This document shows, piece by piece, positions 15,286 to 23,678 of a stretch of DNA of 64,000 nucleotides. Origin of the DNA: Bog-473 sp963777485 (GTDB taxonomy: Bacteria; Actinomycetota; Acidimicrobiia; Acidimicrobiales; RAAP-2); the NCBI GenBank assembly GCA_963777485.1, contig CAVZQP010000002.1, positions 124,001 through 188,000 of the forward strand. The letters are read 5' to 3'. The stretch's first letter is position 1; the number at the start of each line of letters is the position of its first letter. The translations under genes and the position numbers were made by a program. A model generated the notes under the pieces. It was given only the letters and a program-made list of their open reading frames with translations, had not been told where the DNA came from and did not search any database.

Positions 15286-16394
15286 GGCAGCCCCGCTCCC
15301 AGGAGACCGTTGATGGCCTGTGTCGTCGAATTCGAGCTCGACGGTCCCGAGCCCGCGGACCCCGATGACGCGGAGGCGTTCGCATTGTTTGGCCCCAACA
15401 GCGGGGTCTGGTTGACGATCGCGGTGCCGTTGAGCGAGAGCTGGAGGTAGTTGCCCGGCGCGATCTTCTTGGTCTCCGTCTCGAACTGCGCCAGGTCGGT
15501 CAGCGTCGGGCCGAGCTGCGACTCGACCCCGACCATCTGGTTCACCACGGCGTAGAGCTGCCGGATCGTCCCGAGGATCGACGAGCTGCTCTGGGTGACG
15601 ATCGAGTCCGCCACGTTCGAGAGGTTCGTGGTGGCGGTCAAGAGATTCGCGAAGTCCTGGTTCTCCGAGGAAAGAACCGAGATCGCCGGCCCGATGGTGT
15701 CGATGCCGTTGGCGATGGTGGCGTCCCCCTTGGCCAGCTGGGCGCTCAAGGTGGCAAGCGATGCCAGTGCGGTGTCCACCTCACCCTTGTTCGCGTTCAG
15801 CGCCGTCGCCGTGAACGACAGGTCGTTGATGATGTGCTGGATCTGCTCCTGATGGCCACCGAGTGCCTGGTTGATGTTGGTGACGATCGTCTGTAGCTGG
15901 TTCAGGCCTCCGCCGTTGAGCAGCGCGCCGAGCGCGGCGAGGGTGTCGGCGATGGAGGGCGCACTCGACGTCTCGCGCTCGGGCAACACCGAGTCGTTGG
16001 TGAGGTAGGGCCCGCGCGACGCGCCCCGGGGCGGGTACAGCTCGATGAATTCGTCCCCCAGCGGGTCCACGAAGAGGATCTGCGCCGTCGTCCCTTGGGG
16101 GATCCGGATCGCGCTGCGGATCGTCAAGGTCAGGTCTGCCTTGAAATGCGAGGTCGTGATGGAGCTGACCTGGCCCACCTGGTCGGCCCCGATGAGCACG
16201 CGCGCCTGGACCGGGAGGTTCAGCACGTTGCCGAAGACCGCGGTCACGTTGTAGGTCGGCCCGCTGACGCCACCGGGCTTCGGCAGCGCCTGGAAGGACA
16301 GCCCGCAGCCCGAGGCGGCCACTGCGGCCACCACCAACCCCACGAAAGCCGACGCCGCCCGACGGCCCGGCCTCACCCACGCCCGCCGCATCAC
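15282..16394 (-). CDS. mceE: Mce family lipoprotein, fifth of the operon (MceE position)
   Basis: This 370-residue protein is the lipid-anchored subunit: the signal sequence ends in a lipobox AASGC (Cys about residue 30). The Mce domain follows (YNVTAVFGNVLNLPVQARVL, IGADQVGQVSSI, FVDPLGDEFIELYPP), then helices and a Ser/Asn-rich tail. Mycobacterial MceE proteins are also lipoproteins, so position and anchor agree. ATGA overlap with mceD upstream shows translational coupling. Confidence 0.94.
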   Translation of the reverse strand: MMRRAWVRPGRRAASAFVGLVVAAVAASGCGLSFQALPKPGGVSGPTYNVTAVFGNVLNLPVQARVLIGADQVGQVSSITTSHFKADLTLTIRSAIRIPQGTTAQILFVDPLGDEFIELYPPRGASRGPYLTNDSVLPERETSSAPSIADTLAALGALLNGGGLNQLQTIVTNINQALGGHQEQIQHIINDLSFTATALNANKGEVDTALASLATLSAQLAKGDATIANGIDTIGPAISVLSSENQDFANLLTATTNLSNVADSIVTQSSSSILGTIRQLYAVVNQMVGVESQLGPTLTDLAQFETETKKIAPGNYLQLSLNGTAIVNQTPLLGPNNANASASSGSAGSGPSSSNSTTQAINGLLGAGLP

Positions 16395-17557
16395 GGCTCG
16401 GCCCCCACAAGCGCCGAGATCGACAGGTTCGGACCCGGGTTGGCGTTCGGCGGCGTATCCATCTGCGACAGCCCGGCGGTGGCCGCACAGGCCAGATTCA
16501 ACTCCGAGCTCTTCGCCTGCTGCGCACCGAGCGCGAGGATCCGCGGCAACTCCTGACCGCAGATCTGCTGGACGAACGACTTCGTGTCGAGCGATGGGTC
16601 GTAGCGGATGCGCAGCGACGTCGAGCCGTTGGTCCCCGGCACGATGGCATTGTTGAGGTTCTGCAAGGCCAGACCGCCGTACGCGAACGCCTGGCTCAGC
16701 TGTTGCTGCTGGGCGAGCACGTGGGAGGTGAAGGCGTTGACGTTCGACAGCACCGTCCCGATCGACCCCACGTTGCCGTTGACGTAGGACGTCACTTGCG
16801 AGAGGACCTGCTTCAGCGACGAGAGGGTGCTCCCGATGTCCGAGCTGTCCGAGGCGATCAACGAGCTGACCGAGGCCAGGTCGTTGGCGAAGGACTGGAA
16901 CTCCTGGTCGTTGGCGGCCGCCTCGCCGGTGAAGGCCCCGGCGTTGTCGAGCAGGCTCGTGATCGTCGGCCCGTCGTTCGAGAGCGCCCCCAGTGCCTTC
17001 CCGAGCGCGAGGACGGTCGTGTGAAAGCTCGGCCCGTTGTCACCCACGGTCTGGGCCACGTCGCGCACGAACTGGCTGAAGACGCCGTTCTTGTTCGCGC
17101 CCGTCGGCCCGAGCGCCTGGATCAGCTGGTCCAGTAGTGAGATCGTCTGGTCCACCGACTGCGGCAACGCGGTCCGGCGCATCGGGATCACTGCGTTGTC
17201 CGCCATGGCCGGCCCGTGCCGGTACACCGGGTCGAGCTGGATGTAGCGGTCGTTGACAATGTCCGGCGCCATCAAGGCGGCGCTCGCATCGGCAGGGAGC
17301 TTGACGTCCGAGTCGACCTGCATGACCACGGCCACGAAGGTCGGGTGCGGCGTGACCGCCGTCACCGTCCCGACGGGGATCCCGAGGACGTCGACGTGGT
17401 TCCCGACGTAGACCCCGGGAGCCTCCGTGAAGTCGGCGGTGACCGTGTAGGTCGGCGTGGAGAGCGCCGTCCGTATCCCGAAGAACGCGATAACGGCGAT
17501 GACGAGCACACCCACCGCCATCGCCGCCAGGATCAGCCGGCCCCGGTTCACCGTCAC
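16391..17557 (-). CDS. mceD: Mce family protein, fourth of the operon (MceD position)
   Basis: The start chosen is GTG at 17557, which overlaps the mceC stop by four bases, giving 388 residues. Layout: membrane anchor (LILAAMAVGVLVIAVIAFFG), Mce domain (TVTADFTEAPGVYVGNHVDV, GIPVGTVTAV, APDIVNDRYIQLDP) and a helical domain of ~200 residues rich in Leu, Gln and Ser. It should form part of the hetero-hexameric Mce channel with its operon neighbours. Confidence 0.93.
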   Translation of the reverse strand: MTVNRGRLILAAMAVGVLVIAVIAFFGIRTALSTPTYTVTADFTEAPGVYVGNHVDVLGIPVGTVTAVTPHPTFVAVVMQVDSDVKLPADASAALMAPDIVNDRYIQLDPVYRHGPAMADNAVIPMRRTALPQSVDQTISLLDQLIQALGPTGANKNGVFSQFVRDVAQTVGDNGPSFHTTVLALGKALGALSNDGPTITSLLDNAGAFTGEAAANDQEFQSFANDLASVSSLIASDSSDIGSTLSSLKQVLSQVTSYVNGNVGSIGTVLSNVNAFTSHVLAQQQQLSQAFAYGGLALQNLNNAIVPGTNGSTSLRIRYDPSLDTKSFVQQICGQELPRILALGAQQAKSSELNLACAATAGLSQMDTPPNANPGPNLSISALVGAEP

Positions 17558-18570
17558 GGGTTGCACCCAGTCACCGCGTTGATCGCGCCCGGCTTGGAGC
17601 ACTGGGCGATGATGTTGTCGGGAATGAGCCCCGCCGGCATCACGAAGTCGCCGAACGCGCCCGAGCCCGTGACGTTGGCGAGATACTTGTTGGCCGACGT
17701 CAACAGCGGAATGGCCGCCTCGATGTCGTTGCCGTCCTTCGCCAGCACCCCGCTCACGGTCTGCAGGTCGCTGAGCAAGGGGCCGACCTGCGCCTGGTGC
17801 GACGCCAGCAGCGCCTCGAGCTGCTGGGTCAGCGTTGCGGTCGACTTCAACAGCTGGTCGATCTCGGCGTGCCGTTGGTTGAGCACCTGGAGCACCAGGT
17901 CGCTCTGCCCGATCAGCGAGAACAACTGCGTGCCGTGCTGGTGCAACGTGGCGGTCAGCTGCGAGACGTTCTGGACGAGCTGCGCCAACTCGCCCGAGCG
18001 CGACGCAATGACATCTGAGAGCTGGGACAGCCCCTTGAGGAGCGACGAGGTGGCCCCGGGCGGCACCGCCTCGAGATCCTGGTCGGTGACGGCCATGGCC
18101 TTGACGAGCTGCTGCAGGTTGATGCCCTGCACCACGTCGGCTCCGGCGCGGATCGTGCTGACGATCGTCTGCGTCTCGTGCGTCCGGTTCTGGGGGATGA
18201 CCGCCCCGGCTGCCATCTGGCCCGTCCCGGCGGGCTCCAGGTCGAGGTACTCCTGGCCGAGGGGGGTGAGGACCTTGGCCGAGGCGTTGGTGCGGTCGCC
18301 GAGGCGGACGCCGTTCTGCACCGTGAACTGGACGAGCACGTGCGATCCGCTCAGGCCCAAACCGCTGACGGTCCCGACGTCCACGCCGGCCACGCTGACG
18401 GGATCACCCTGGGCCAGTCCGGCCGAGTCGGCGAAGGCGGCGCCGTACCCCGTGTGGTCGTTGATCAACGGCAGCTTCGAGAAATTGATCGCGCCGAGCG
18501 CGAACACGACCAGCAGCGCGCTGCCCACGACGGCGATGACGACACGGTTGCGTTCGCTGAATCGCTTCAT
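17554..18570 (-). CDS. mceC: Mce family protein, third of the operon (MceC position)
   Basis: This 338-residue protein has a membrane anchor (VVIAVVGSALLVVFALGAIN), the Mce domain (YGAAFADSAGLAQGDPVSVA, GVDVGTVSGL, SAKVLTPLGQEYLDLEPAGT) and long coiled helices (LLKSTATLTQQLEALLASHQ) that would build the tube wall. It overlaps both neighbours by four bases. The C-terminus ends with a short Cys-containing segment (IIAQCSKPGAINAVTGCNP). Confidence 0.93.
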   Translation of the reverse strand: MKRFSERNRVVIAVVGSALLVVFALGAINFSKLPLINDHTGYGAAFADSAGLAQGDPVSVAGVDVGTVSGLGLSGSHVLVQFTVQNGVRLGDRTNASAKVLTPLGQEYLDLEPAGTGQMAAGAVIPQNRTHETQTIVSTIRAGADVVQGINLQQLVKAMAVTDQDLEAVPPGATSSLLKGLSQLSDVIASRSGELAQLVQNVSQLTATLHQHGTQLFSLIGQSDLVLQVLNQRHAEIDQLLKSTATLTQQLEALLASHQAQVGPLLSDLQTVSGVLAKDGNDIEAAIPLLTSANKYLANVTGSGAFGDFVMPAGLIPDNIIAQCSKPGAINAVTGCNP

Positions 18571-19634
18571 GCGCAGTTCGCCGTGTGCACGCTTTGGTTG
18601 CCGACAGGACCCGACGGCAGGGTCAGTGGTAGTCCCGGCTGGCCGGTCAGGACGTTGAGGTTGACGGTCCCTTGGACGTTGATAGTCAGGTTGCAGATGT
18701 AGACGTTGAGGAAACTCCCCGAGTTCGCGACCTTGACGAGCGTCTCGATGAACGCCGGCAGGTTGGCCAGCACGCCGTCGAAGCCGCTCTGGTCCTGGGC
18801 CGCCGTGTGGCTCGCGCTGACCACTGCGTTGATGGCCTGATCGAGTGTGGGCTGGCTCTGTCTGAGCAGTCCCGACACCGCCTGGGTGAGGCCGCTGAGG
18901 CTGTCGACAGTCGTGCCGATCTGCCCGCGTTCGCCCGCCAGGCCGGACACCAGGCCGTCGAACTGGTCGATCATGGAACCGAGTTGTTGGTCGTGAGCGT
19001 CGAGCGTCCCGGCGACCGCGCTGAGGTTGTCGATGACCTCACCGATGATCTGCTGACGCTGCGCCAGGTTTTCCGTGATCGACGCCGTCTGCGTCACCAG
19101 GTTGGAGATGTTGCCGGATTCACCCTGGAAGATCTGGATGATCGACGCGGTCAGTTCGTTCACCTGGTGCGGCTTGAGCGCGGCGAACAGGGGCTGGAAG
19201 CCGTTGAAGATGCCGGTCAGGTCGAGGGCGGGCGCCGTCCGCGACACCGGGATCTGTGCGCCTGGGGGCAGCGGTGTTCCCGGCGTCGAGCCGGGCTCGA
19301 GCGCGATCAATTGCTGGCCCAGGAGGTTCGCGTAGTCGACGTTGGCGTGGGTCGTCGTTGTGAGCTGTTGGTCGGAGCCGGCTGTGAAATTGACCAGGGC
19401 AACGCGTCCTTGTAGTTGCACCCCGGTGACCGTGCCGACCTGCACGCCCGCGATATCCACGAAGTCCCCGGGCTGGAGTCCTGACGCATTGGTGAACAAG
19501 GCCGAGTAGCCGGTCTGTGGCTGGGAGCTCAGGTTGAGCAGGCTCGCGGTCACGATGATCGTGGCCAGGACCGCCGCGGCGACGAAGACCGCGAGCTTGG
19601 TGAGCGTGCGCCAGGGCACCGGTTGACGGCTCAC
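18567..19634 (-). CDS. mceB: Mce family protein, second of the operon (MceB position)
   Basis: The 355-residue protein has an N-terminal anchor (LAVFVAAAVLATIIVTASLL), the Mce domain (YSALFTNASGLQPGDFVDIA, GVQVGTVTGVQL, YANLLGQQLIALEPG) and an alpha-helical region. The 'NASGLxxGDxVxIAGVxVGxVxxV' pattern is the classical actinobacterial Mce signature. Four-base overlaps at both ends place it within one transcript. Confidence 0.93.
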   Translation of the reverse strand: MSRQPVPWRTLTKLAVFVAAAVLATIIVTASLLNLSSQPQTGYSALFTNASGLQPGDFVDIAGVQVGTVTGVQLQGRVALVNFTAGSDQQLTTTTHANVDYANLLGQQLIALEPGSTPGTPLPPGAQIPVSRTAPALDLTGIFNGFQPLFAALKPHQVNELTASIIQIFQGESGNISNLVTQTASITENLAQRQQIIGEVIDNLSAVAGTLDAHDQQLGSMIDQFDGLVSGLAGERGQIGTTVDSLSGLTQAVSGLLRQSQPTLDQAINAVVSASHTAAQDQSGFDGVLANLPAFIETLVKVANSGSFLNVYICNLTINVQGTVNLNVLTGQPGLPLTLPSGPVGNQSVHTANCA

Positions 19635-20953
19635 GGCAACTTGGCCAGTTGGAGAAGGACGGGTTGGAGCAACAGCGTGGCGACCGCCGCAGACGCAGGC
19701 GCCTTACCTCCGGACAGTCCCGTCGCGATCTTGACCGAGGCGGATTGGGTCGCCGTTGTCGTCATCACGCCGTCGGTTCCGCTCGCTCCCCCCCGTCCGG
19801 AACCGCCAGCCGCGCGCGCCGCTGCTGGCGCCTGGGAACAGTTGGGACCCGACTCACCCTGGTACGTCGGGCAGTCCGCCGCCGTGTACGTCGCCGGATT
19901 GAAGTACTCGGGACCGAGCCCCTGCTCAATCAGCTGGTCCGAGCCCGGTACGCCGAGGGCGGCGGCCACCGTCTGTGCGGAACCCTGGATAGTGATGTCA
20001 CCGGCGAACGACAGGTAGGGGCCATGTGACTCCGCTGCAGCGAACGCCTTGGACCACTTGTCGAATCCGTTGAGCACCTGGGCGACGAAACTGGGATTCG
20101 ACGCGACGTCACCGAGTAGGACGGCCGAGTTGGCGACAAGGTCTTCGAAGGCGGACCCGCTGCCCTGGAGCACGCCGGTGATGTCGTTCGCGGTCGGCGT
20201 GCCCTGAGCCAGCAATTGGCGCAGCTGGGTGGACGCATTGCTAATCGTCGTTGCCAGGACCGACCCGTTCGCGATCGTCGACAGGATCGGCGGAGTCGCC
20301 TGGCTGAGCGTGTTGGCCACCGGCCCGATCTGGCCGACGTCGTTCACGATGCTGGGTACTTCCGGCAGCATCTCGTCGAGATAGGCGGCAACCTGCTCGA
20401 TGGTCGTGCCGAGTTGAGGCCCCTGGTTCTTGAGAGCCGTGGCGATGGCTGTCAACGTCTCGTCGAGAGCTGCGGGATGGAGCGCCTTGAGGAGGTTGTC
20501 GAGGTCGGTGGCGTCGCCCTGGAGCGTGGTGGTCTTCGAGAGGCCGACCGAGGTGATCGTTTCTCCGACCGAGAGGTGCCCTGGAGGCGCGCCGGCCTGC
20601 GGCACCAAGTTGATGCCCTGGGTTCCGAAGACCGTCGCGATCTCCACATCCGCTCGCACGCCGGCTGGGATCGACGCGAGGTCATCCGGGGTCATGTGGA
20701 GCTCGACGCGCAACAGGCCGTTAGGCAACTCCCGGCCGAGACTGCCAACCGACCCGACGGTGATGTCCCGGAAGATGACGACGGAACCTGGTGAGATCCC
20801 CGTCCCCGACGCCGGCACGTCTGCGTACACGATGTCGTACGTCGAAAAGTGCCCGGTGAAGGCGGCGACGATGCCGTAGCCCGCCGCGACGATCACCACC
20901 ATTAGTGCCATGCCGATCAAGGCCTGCCCGCGGATATTCGACTTCGGCGTCAC
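19631..20953 (-). CDS. mceA: Mce family protein, first of the operon (MceA position)
   Basis: The start chosen is GTG at 20953, overlapping the yrbEB stop by four bases (GTGA), giving 440 residues. It has a membrane helix (ALIGMALMVVIVAAGYGIVA), the Mce domain (YDIVYADVPASGTGISPGSV, DITVGSVGSL, IATVFGTQGINLVPQ), a long helical region and a C-terminal part with Cys (DCPTYQGESGPNCSQ) and a low-complexity Ala/Gly tail. It is the longest of the six, as MceA often is. Confidence 0.92.
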   Translation of the reverse strand: MTPKSNIRGQALIGMALMVVIVAAGYGIVAAFTGHFSTYDIVYADVPASGTGISPGSVVIFRDITVGSVGSLGRELPNGLLRVELHMTPDDLASIPAGVRADVEIATVFGTQGINLVPQAGAPPGHLSVGETITSVGLSKTTTLQGDATDLDNLLKALHPAALDETLTAIATALKNQGPQLGTTIEQVAAYLDEMLPEVPSIVNDVGQIGPVANTLSQATPPILSTIANGSVLATTISNASTQLRQLLAQGTPTANDITGVLQGSGSAFEDLVANSAVLLGDVASNPSFVAQVLNGFDKWSKAFAAAESHGPYLSFAGDITIQGSAQTVAAALGVPGSDQLIEQGLGPEYFNPATYTAADCPTYQGESGPNCSQAPAAARAAGGSGRGGASGTDGVMTTTATQSASVKIATGLSGGKAPASAAVATLLLQPVLLQLAKLP

Positions 20954-21831
20954 CCGGAGAACTTGATCCCGCTCGACGTACCCCAGAAGGCGAGCGTCAT
21001 GAGCATGTCGGAGATCGCGATCACCACGATGCTGGCGCGAATGGCGCGGCCTGCGGCGCGTCCCACCTGTTCGGGGCCGCCGCGCACGGTGTAGCCGTAG
21101 TAGCAGTGCGTGACGGTGATGAGGACCACGAACACCCAGACCTTGGTCATGGACAGAAAGACGTCGCGCGCCGTCAGGAAGGAGTGGAAGTAGTGGGCGT
21201 AGGTGCCGCTGCCCTGGTGCGCCACGAGGATCACCGTGATCTGCGTGGCCAGGTACGCACCCGACAGCGCGATGAGATAGAGCGGCGTTACGACTACCAG
21301 CGCCGCGACGAGGCGGGTGGTGACGAGATACGGCAGAGAGCGGATGCTCATGACCTCGAGCGCATCGATCTCCTCTGTGATCCGCATCGCTCCGAGCTGC
21401 GTGGTGAACTTGCACCCCATCTGCGCGGCCAGACCGAAGGCGGTGATGAGGGGGGCAATCTCGCGCGTGTTGGCGTACGAGGACAGGTACCCAGCCAGCG
21501 GCGCGAGCCCGATGATCTGCAAGCCCTGGTACCCCTCCAGGCCGATGGTGATGCCGACGAACGCGGCGATGACGAAGACCACGAGCACCGTGCTCGCGGC
21601 AACCGCCATCAACCCGCCGCCGAAGGTCACGTCGGCGATCAACCGCACCGTCTCGTTCCGGTGCCGGACCAGGGTGTACGGGACAGACGCGAAGATCTTG
21701 AACGCGAAGATCACGAGGCGCCCGAGCCAGGCGAGCTGCTCCAGAATCCGAGTCGCCACCGAGGGACGCCGGGGAAGCGTCTCTGCTGGCTCCGTGGGGA
21801 TCTGCTTGCGGAGCTCCGCTGCGACGGTCAC
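20950..21831 (-). CDS. yrbEB: YrbE/MlaE-type ABC permease B of the Mce transporter
   Basis: The 293-residue protein shows the MlaE permease fold: several membrane helices and the conserved 'GCKFTTQLGAMRITEEIDALEV' type segment (quoted in part: LGAMRITEEIDALEVM) that couples to the ATPase. With the adjacent YrbEA it forms the inner-membrane pair that drives lipid transfer through the Mce tube. No Mkl/MlaF ATPase gene is in this operon, so that subunit is encoded elsewhere. GTG start overlaps the yrbEA stop by four bases. Confidence 0.94.
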   Translation of the reverse strand: MTVAAELRKQIPTEPAETLPRRPSVATRILEQLAWLGRLVIFAFKIFASVPYTLVRHRNETVRLIADVTFGGGLMAVAASTVLVVFVIAAFVGITIGLEGYQGLQIIGLAPLAGYLSSYANTREIAPLITAFGLAAQMGCKFTTQLGAMRITEEIDALEVMSIRSLPYLVTTRLVAALVVVTPLYLIALSGAYLATQITVILVAHQGSGTYAHYFHSFLTARDVFLSMTKVWVFVVLITVTHCYYGYTVRGGPEQVGRAAGRAIRASIVVIAISDMLMTLAFWGTSSGIKFSG

Positions 21832-22694
21832 GGGATCCTCGGCGGCACGAGCACGAGGAAGATCTCGGTGAGGATGATGTCGACGAAGAAGAGGGCGATG
21901 CCGGTGATGACGACAGACTGCGTGACCGCCTCACCCACTCCGGCCGGACCGCGTTTGGCGGTCATCCCTTTGTAAGAGGCCACCACCGCGGCGATCAATC
22001 CGAAGGTCGCCGCCTTGAGCGTGGACTCGATGAGATCGGCCGGTTGCGAGAACGTGGCGAAGCTGTTCAGGAACCCGCCCGCGGATCCGTGCAGGACGGT
22101 GATGTCGGCGAAATAGCCGCTGGCGATGGCAGAGAACGAGACGATGCCGTTGAGCAGCACGGCCACGACGACGGTTGCCAGCATCCGGGGAGCGACCAGT
22201 CGCTCGAGGGGATTGATCCCCATGACCTCCATGGCCGAGATTTCGTCCCTGATCGTTCGGGCGCCGAGCTCGGAGCAGATGGCGGATCCACCGGCGCCGG
22301 CGAGGAGCAGTGCGGTCACGATCGGCGATGCTTCGCGGACTGTGCCGATCGCGTCGACCGCACCGACGAAGGAGGCTGCGCCGATCTGTCCCGCCAGGCC
22401 GCCGACCTCGAGCACGATGACCAGTCCGAAGGGCACCGCGATGAGGACGGCGGGAAGGACGGAGACCGACGCCAGGAACCAAGACTGGTCGACGAACTCC
22501 CGCCACGCGAAGCGGCCGTGTGCGAGCTCACGGATCGTCGCCGACACCGTGTCCAGCACCATGGCGTAGAGCGCCCCGAGGGAGTCGACGGCGCGGCGTC
22601 CGCCGCCGGTCAGCGACTTGACCGCGCCCAACGCCTCCTCGAAGGGTGTGGTGTAGGCGTTGACGATGTCGTCGCTCGTCAGGCGGCTACTCAC
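21828..22694 (-). CDS. yrbEA: YrbE/MlaE-type ABC permease A of the Mce transporter
   Basis: This is the first gene of the mce operon (288 residues; GTG start at 22694 after GGAGG). It has the MlaE permease pattern with SAICSELGARTIRDEISAME as the coupling segment and several hydrophobic helices (LPAVLIAVPFGLVIVLEVGG; MLATVVVAVLLNGIVSFSAI). It works as a heterodimer with YrbEB. The 228-bp gap to the divergent TetR gene contains the promoter and palindromic operator candidates. Confidence 0.94.
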   Translation of the reverse strand: MSSRLTSDDIVNAYTTPFEEALGAVKSLTGGGRRAVDSLGALYAMVLDTVSATIRELAHGRFAWREFVDQSWFLASVSVLPAVLIAVPFGLVIVLEVGGLAGQIGAASFVGAVDAIGTVREASPIVTALLLAGAGGSAICSELGARTIRDEISAMEVMGINPLERLVAPRMLATVVVAVLLNGIVSFSAIASGYFADITVLHGSAGGFLNSFATFSQPADLIESTLKAATFGLIAAVVASYKGMTAKRGPAGVGEAVTQSVVITGIALFFVDIILTEIFLVLVPPRIP

Positions 22695-22821
22695 GACGGC
22701 CTCCGAACGAGACGTGCGATCCGGCCGCCGATCTGCTTACGCTCCCCGCAAAGCGCATCGTGCGTCAGCTCACCCCGTCGCCGGCCTGCCCGGCACCTGC
22801 CCCACCACGAAGGGGCAGATT

Positions 22822-22846
22822 AATCTACCCCTAGTAGATTTACTAG
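22822..22846. promoter_or_regulatory. Overlapping palindromes, candidate TetR operator of the mce promoter
   Basis: AATCTAC (22822-22828) and GTAGATT (22834-22840) form a perfect 7-bp dyad around CCCTA. A second dyad, CTAGTA (22831-22836) with TACTAG (22841-22846), overlaps it. The site lies between the divergent yrbEA and TetR genes, where a TetR repressor of both would bind. Binding is inferred. Confidence 0.5.
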
Positions 22847-22888
22847 TGCGCTGTTATGGTGGCTCTTTGATGATCTATACCGCGGGCC

Positions 22889-22908
22889 CTCGGTATTTGC
22901 ATACCGAG
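22889..22908. promoter_or_regulatory. 20-bp perfect-arm palindrome before the TetR gene
   Basis: CTCGGTAT and ATACCGAG (8-bp arms, TTGC between) end 14 bp before the GTG start of the TetR gene. This is a likely autoregulatory operator or a second binding site; its sequence differs from the 22822-22846 dyads, so a different protein might bind here. Confidence 0.5.
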
Positions 22909-22922
22909 AGTAGGCAATTGCC

Positions 22923-23570
22923 GTGGCAGCTGTGAGCACCGGGGCCAAGTCCCCTGGTCGACCGAGCCGAACCGATTCGGAGCGCTCGTTGCAACGTCAA
23001 CGCCTACTCGACGATGCAATGGCCGCGATCCGCATGCACGGGTCCTCGGTCTCGGTGGAGAATATCGCCGCCCATGCCGGGGTGAGCAAACCCGTGATCT
23101 ATGCGGAGTTTCGCGACAAGGCCGGGCTCGCCGACGCACTCGCCCTGGAGCGGGCGCAACAGATGGAACGCTCGCTCATCGCGAGCCTTGCTGCGGGCGA
23201 ACCACTCGACACGGCGATGGCGGTGCAACTCGGAGCAAATGCGCTCATCGGCCTGCTCGTGGACGAGCCCGAGATCTACGGCTTCATCGTGCGATCCATG
23301 CGGTCGAGCGACCGCGGTGTCCTCGACAACCCGCTCGTCCGGACGCTGCACGACCGCGTGCAGATGCTGATCTCGCTGTTGGCCCCCGATGCAGATCAGG
23401 CGATGGTCTCGGTCGTGACGGACGGGATGTTCGGGTTCATCTTCGCGATGGTCGAGTCGTGGCAAGTGGCGCGCGAACCGTCCCAAGAAAAGGTGGTCCG
23501 GGTGATCGTGCAGCTGGTGCAGCAGGGTTTCGCCACCATCAGCGGCCAGCCTGTGCCGGACGCGTCGTAG
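22923..23570 (+). CDS. TetR family regulator divergent from the mce operon
   Basis: The 215-residue protein has the TetR N-terminal helix-turn-helix (RLLDDAMAAIRMHGSSVSVE, NIAAHAGVSKPVIYAEFRDK) and a helical ligand-binding domain (VVTDGMFGFIFAMVESWQVA). It starts at GTG 22923. Because it is divergent from yrbEA with shared palindromes, it probably represses the mce operon in response to a lipid or acyl-CoA; this role is inferred from position. Mce operons in other actinobacteria are often controlled by divergent TetR or GntR genes. Confidence 0.92.
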   Translation: MAAVSTGAKSPGRPSRTDSERSLQRQRLLDDAMAAIRMHGSSVSVENIAAHAGVSKPVIYAEFRDKAGLADALALERAQQMERSLIASLAAGEPLDTAMAVQLGANALIGLLVDEPEIYGFIVRSMRSSDRGVLDNPLVRTLHDRVQMLISLLAPDADQAMVSVVTDGMFGFIFAMVESWQVAREPSQEKVVRVIVQLVQQGFATISGQPVPDAS

Positions 23571-23678
23571 GGCGCGGCGAGCGCGGCGGGCGCCAGCCGC
23601 TTGACCCGCCTACGGGAACTCACCAATGTGGGTTCCCTATGACCACGATTTTTGCCGGAAGCCTGAGGTTCTGACGAG

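Noticed and set aside
13247..15385. 712-codon reverse-strand frame
   Set aside because: It is very Arg-rich, has no recognisable domain, and overlaps mam and mceF, which are clear genes in another frame.
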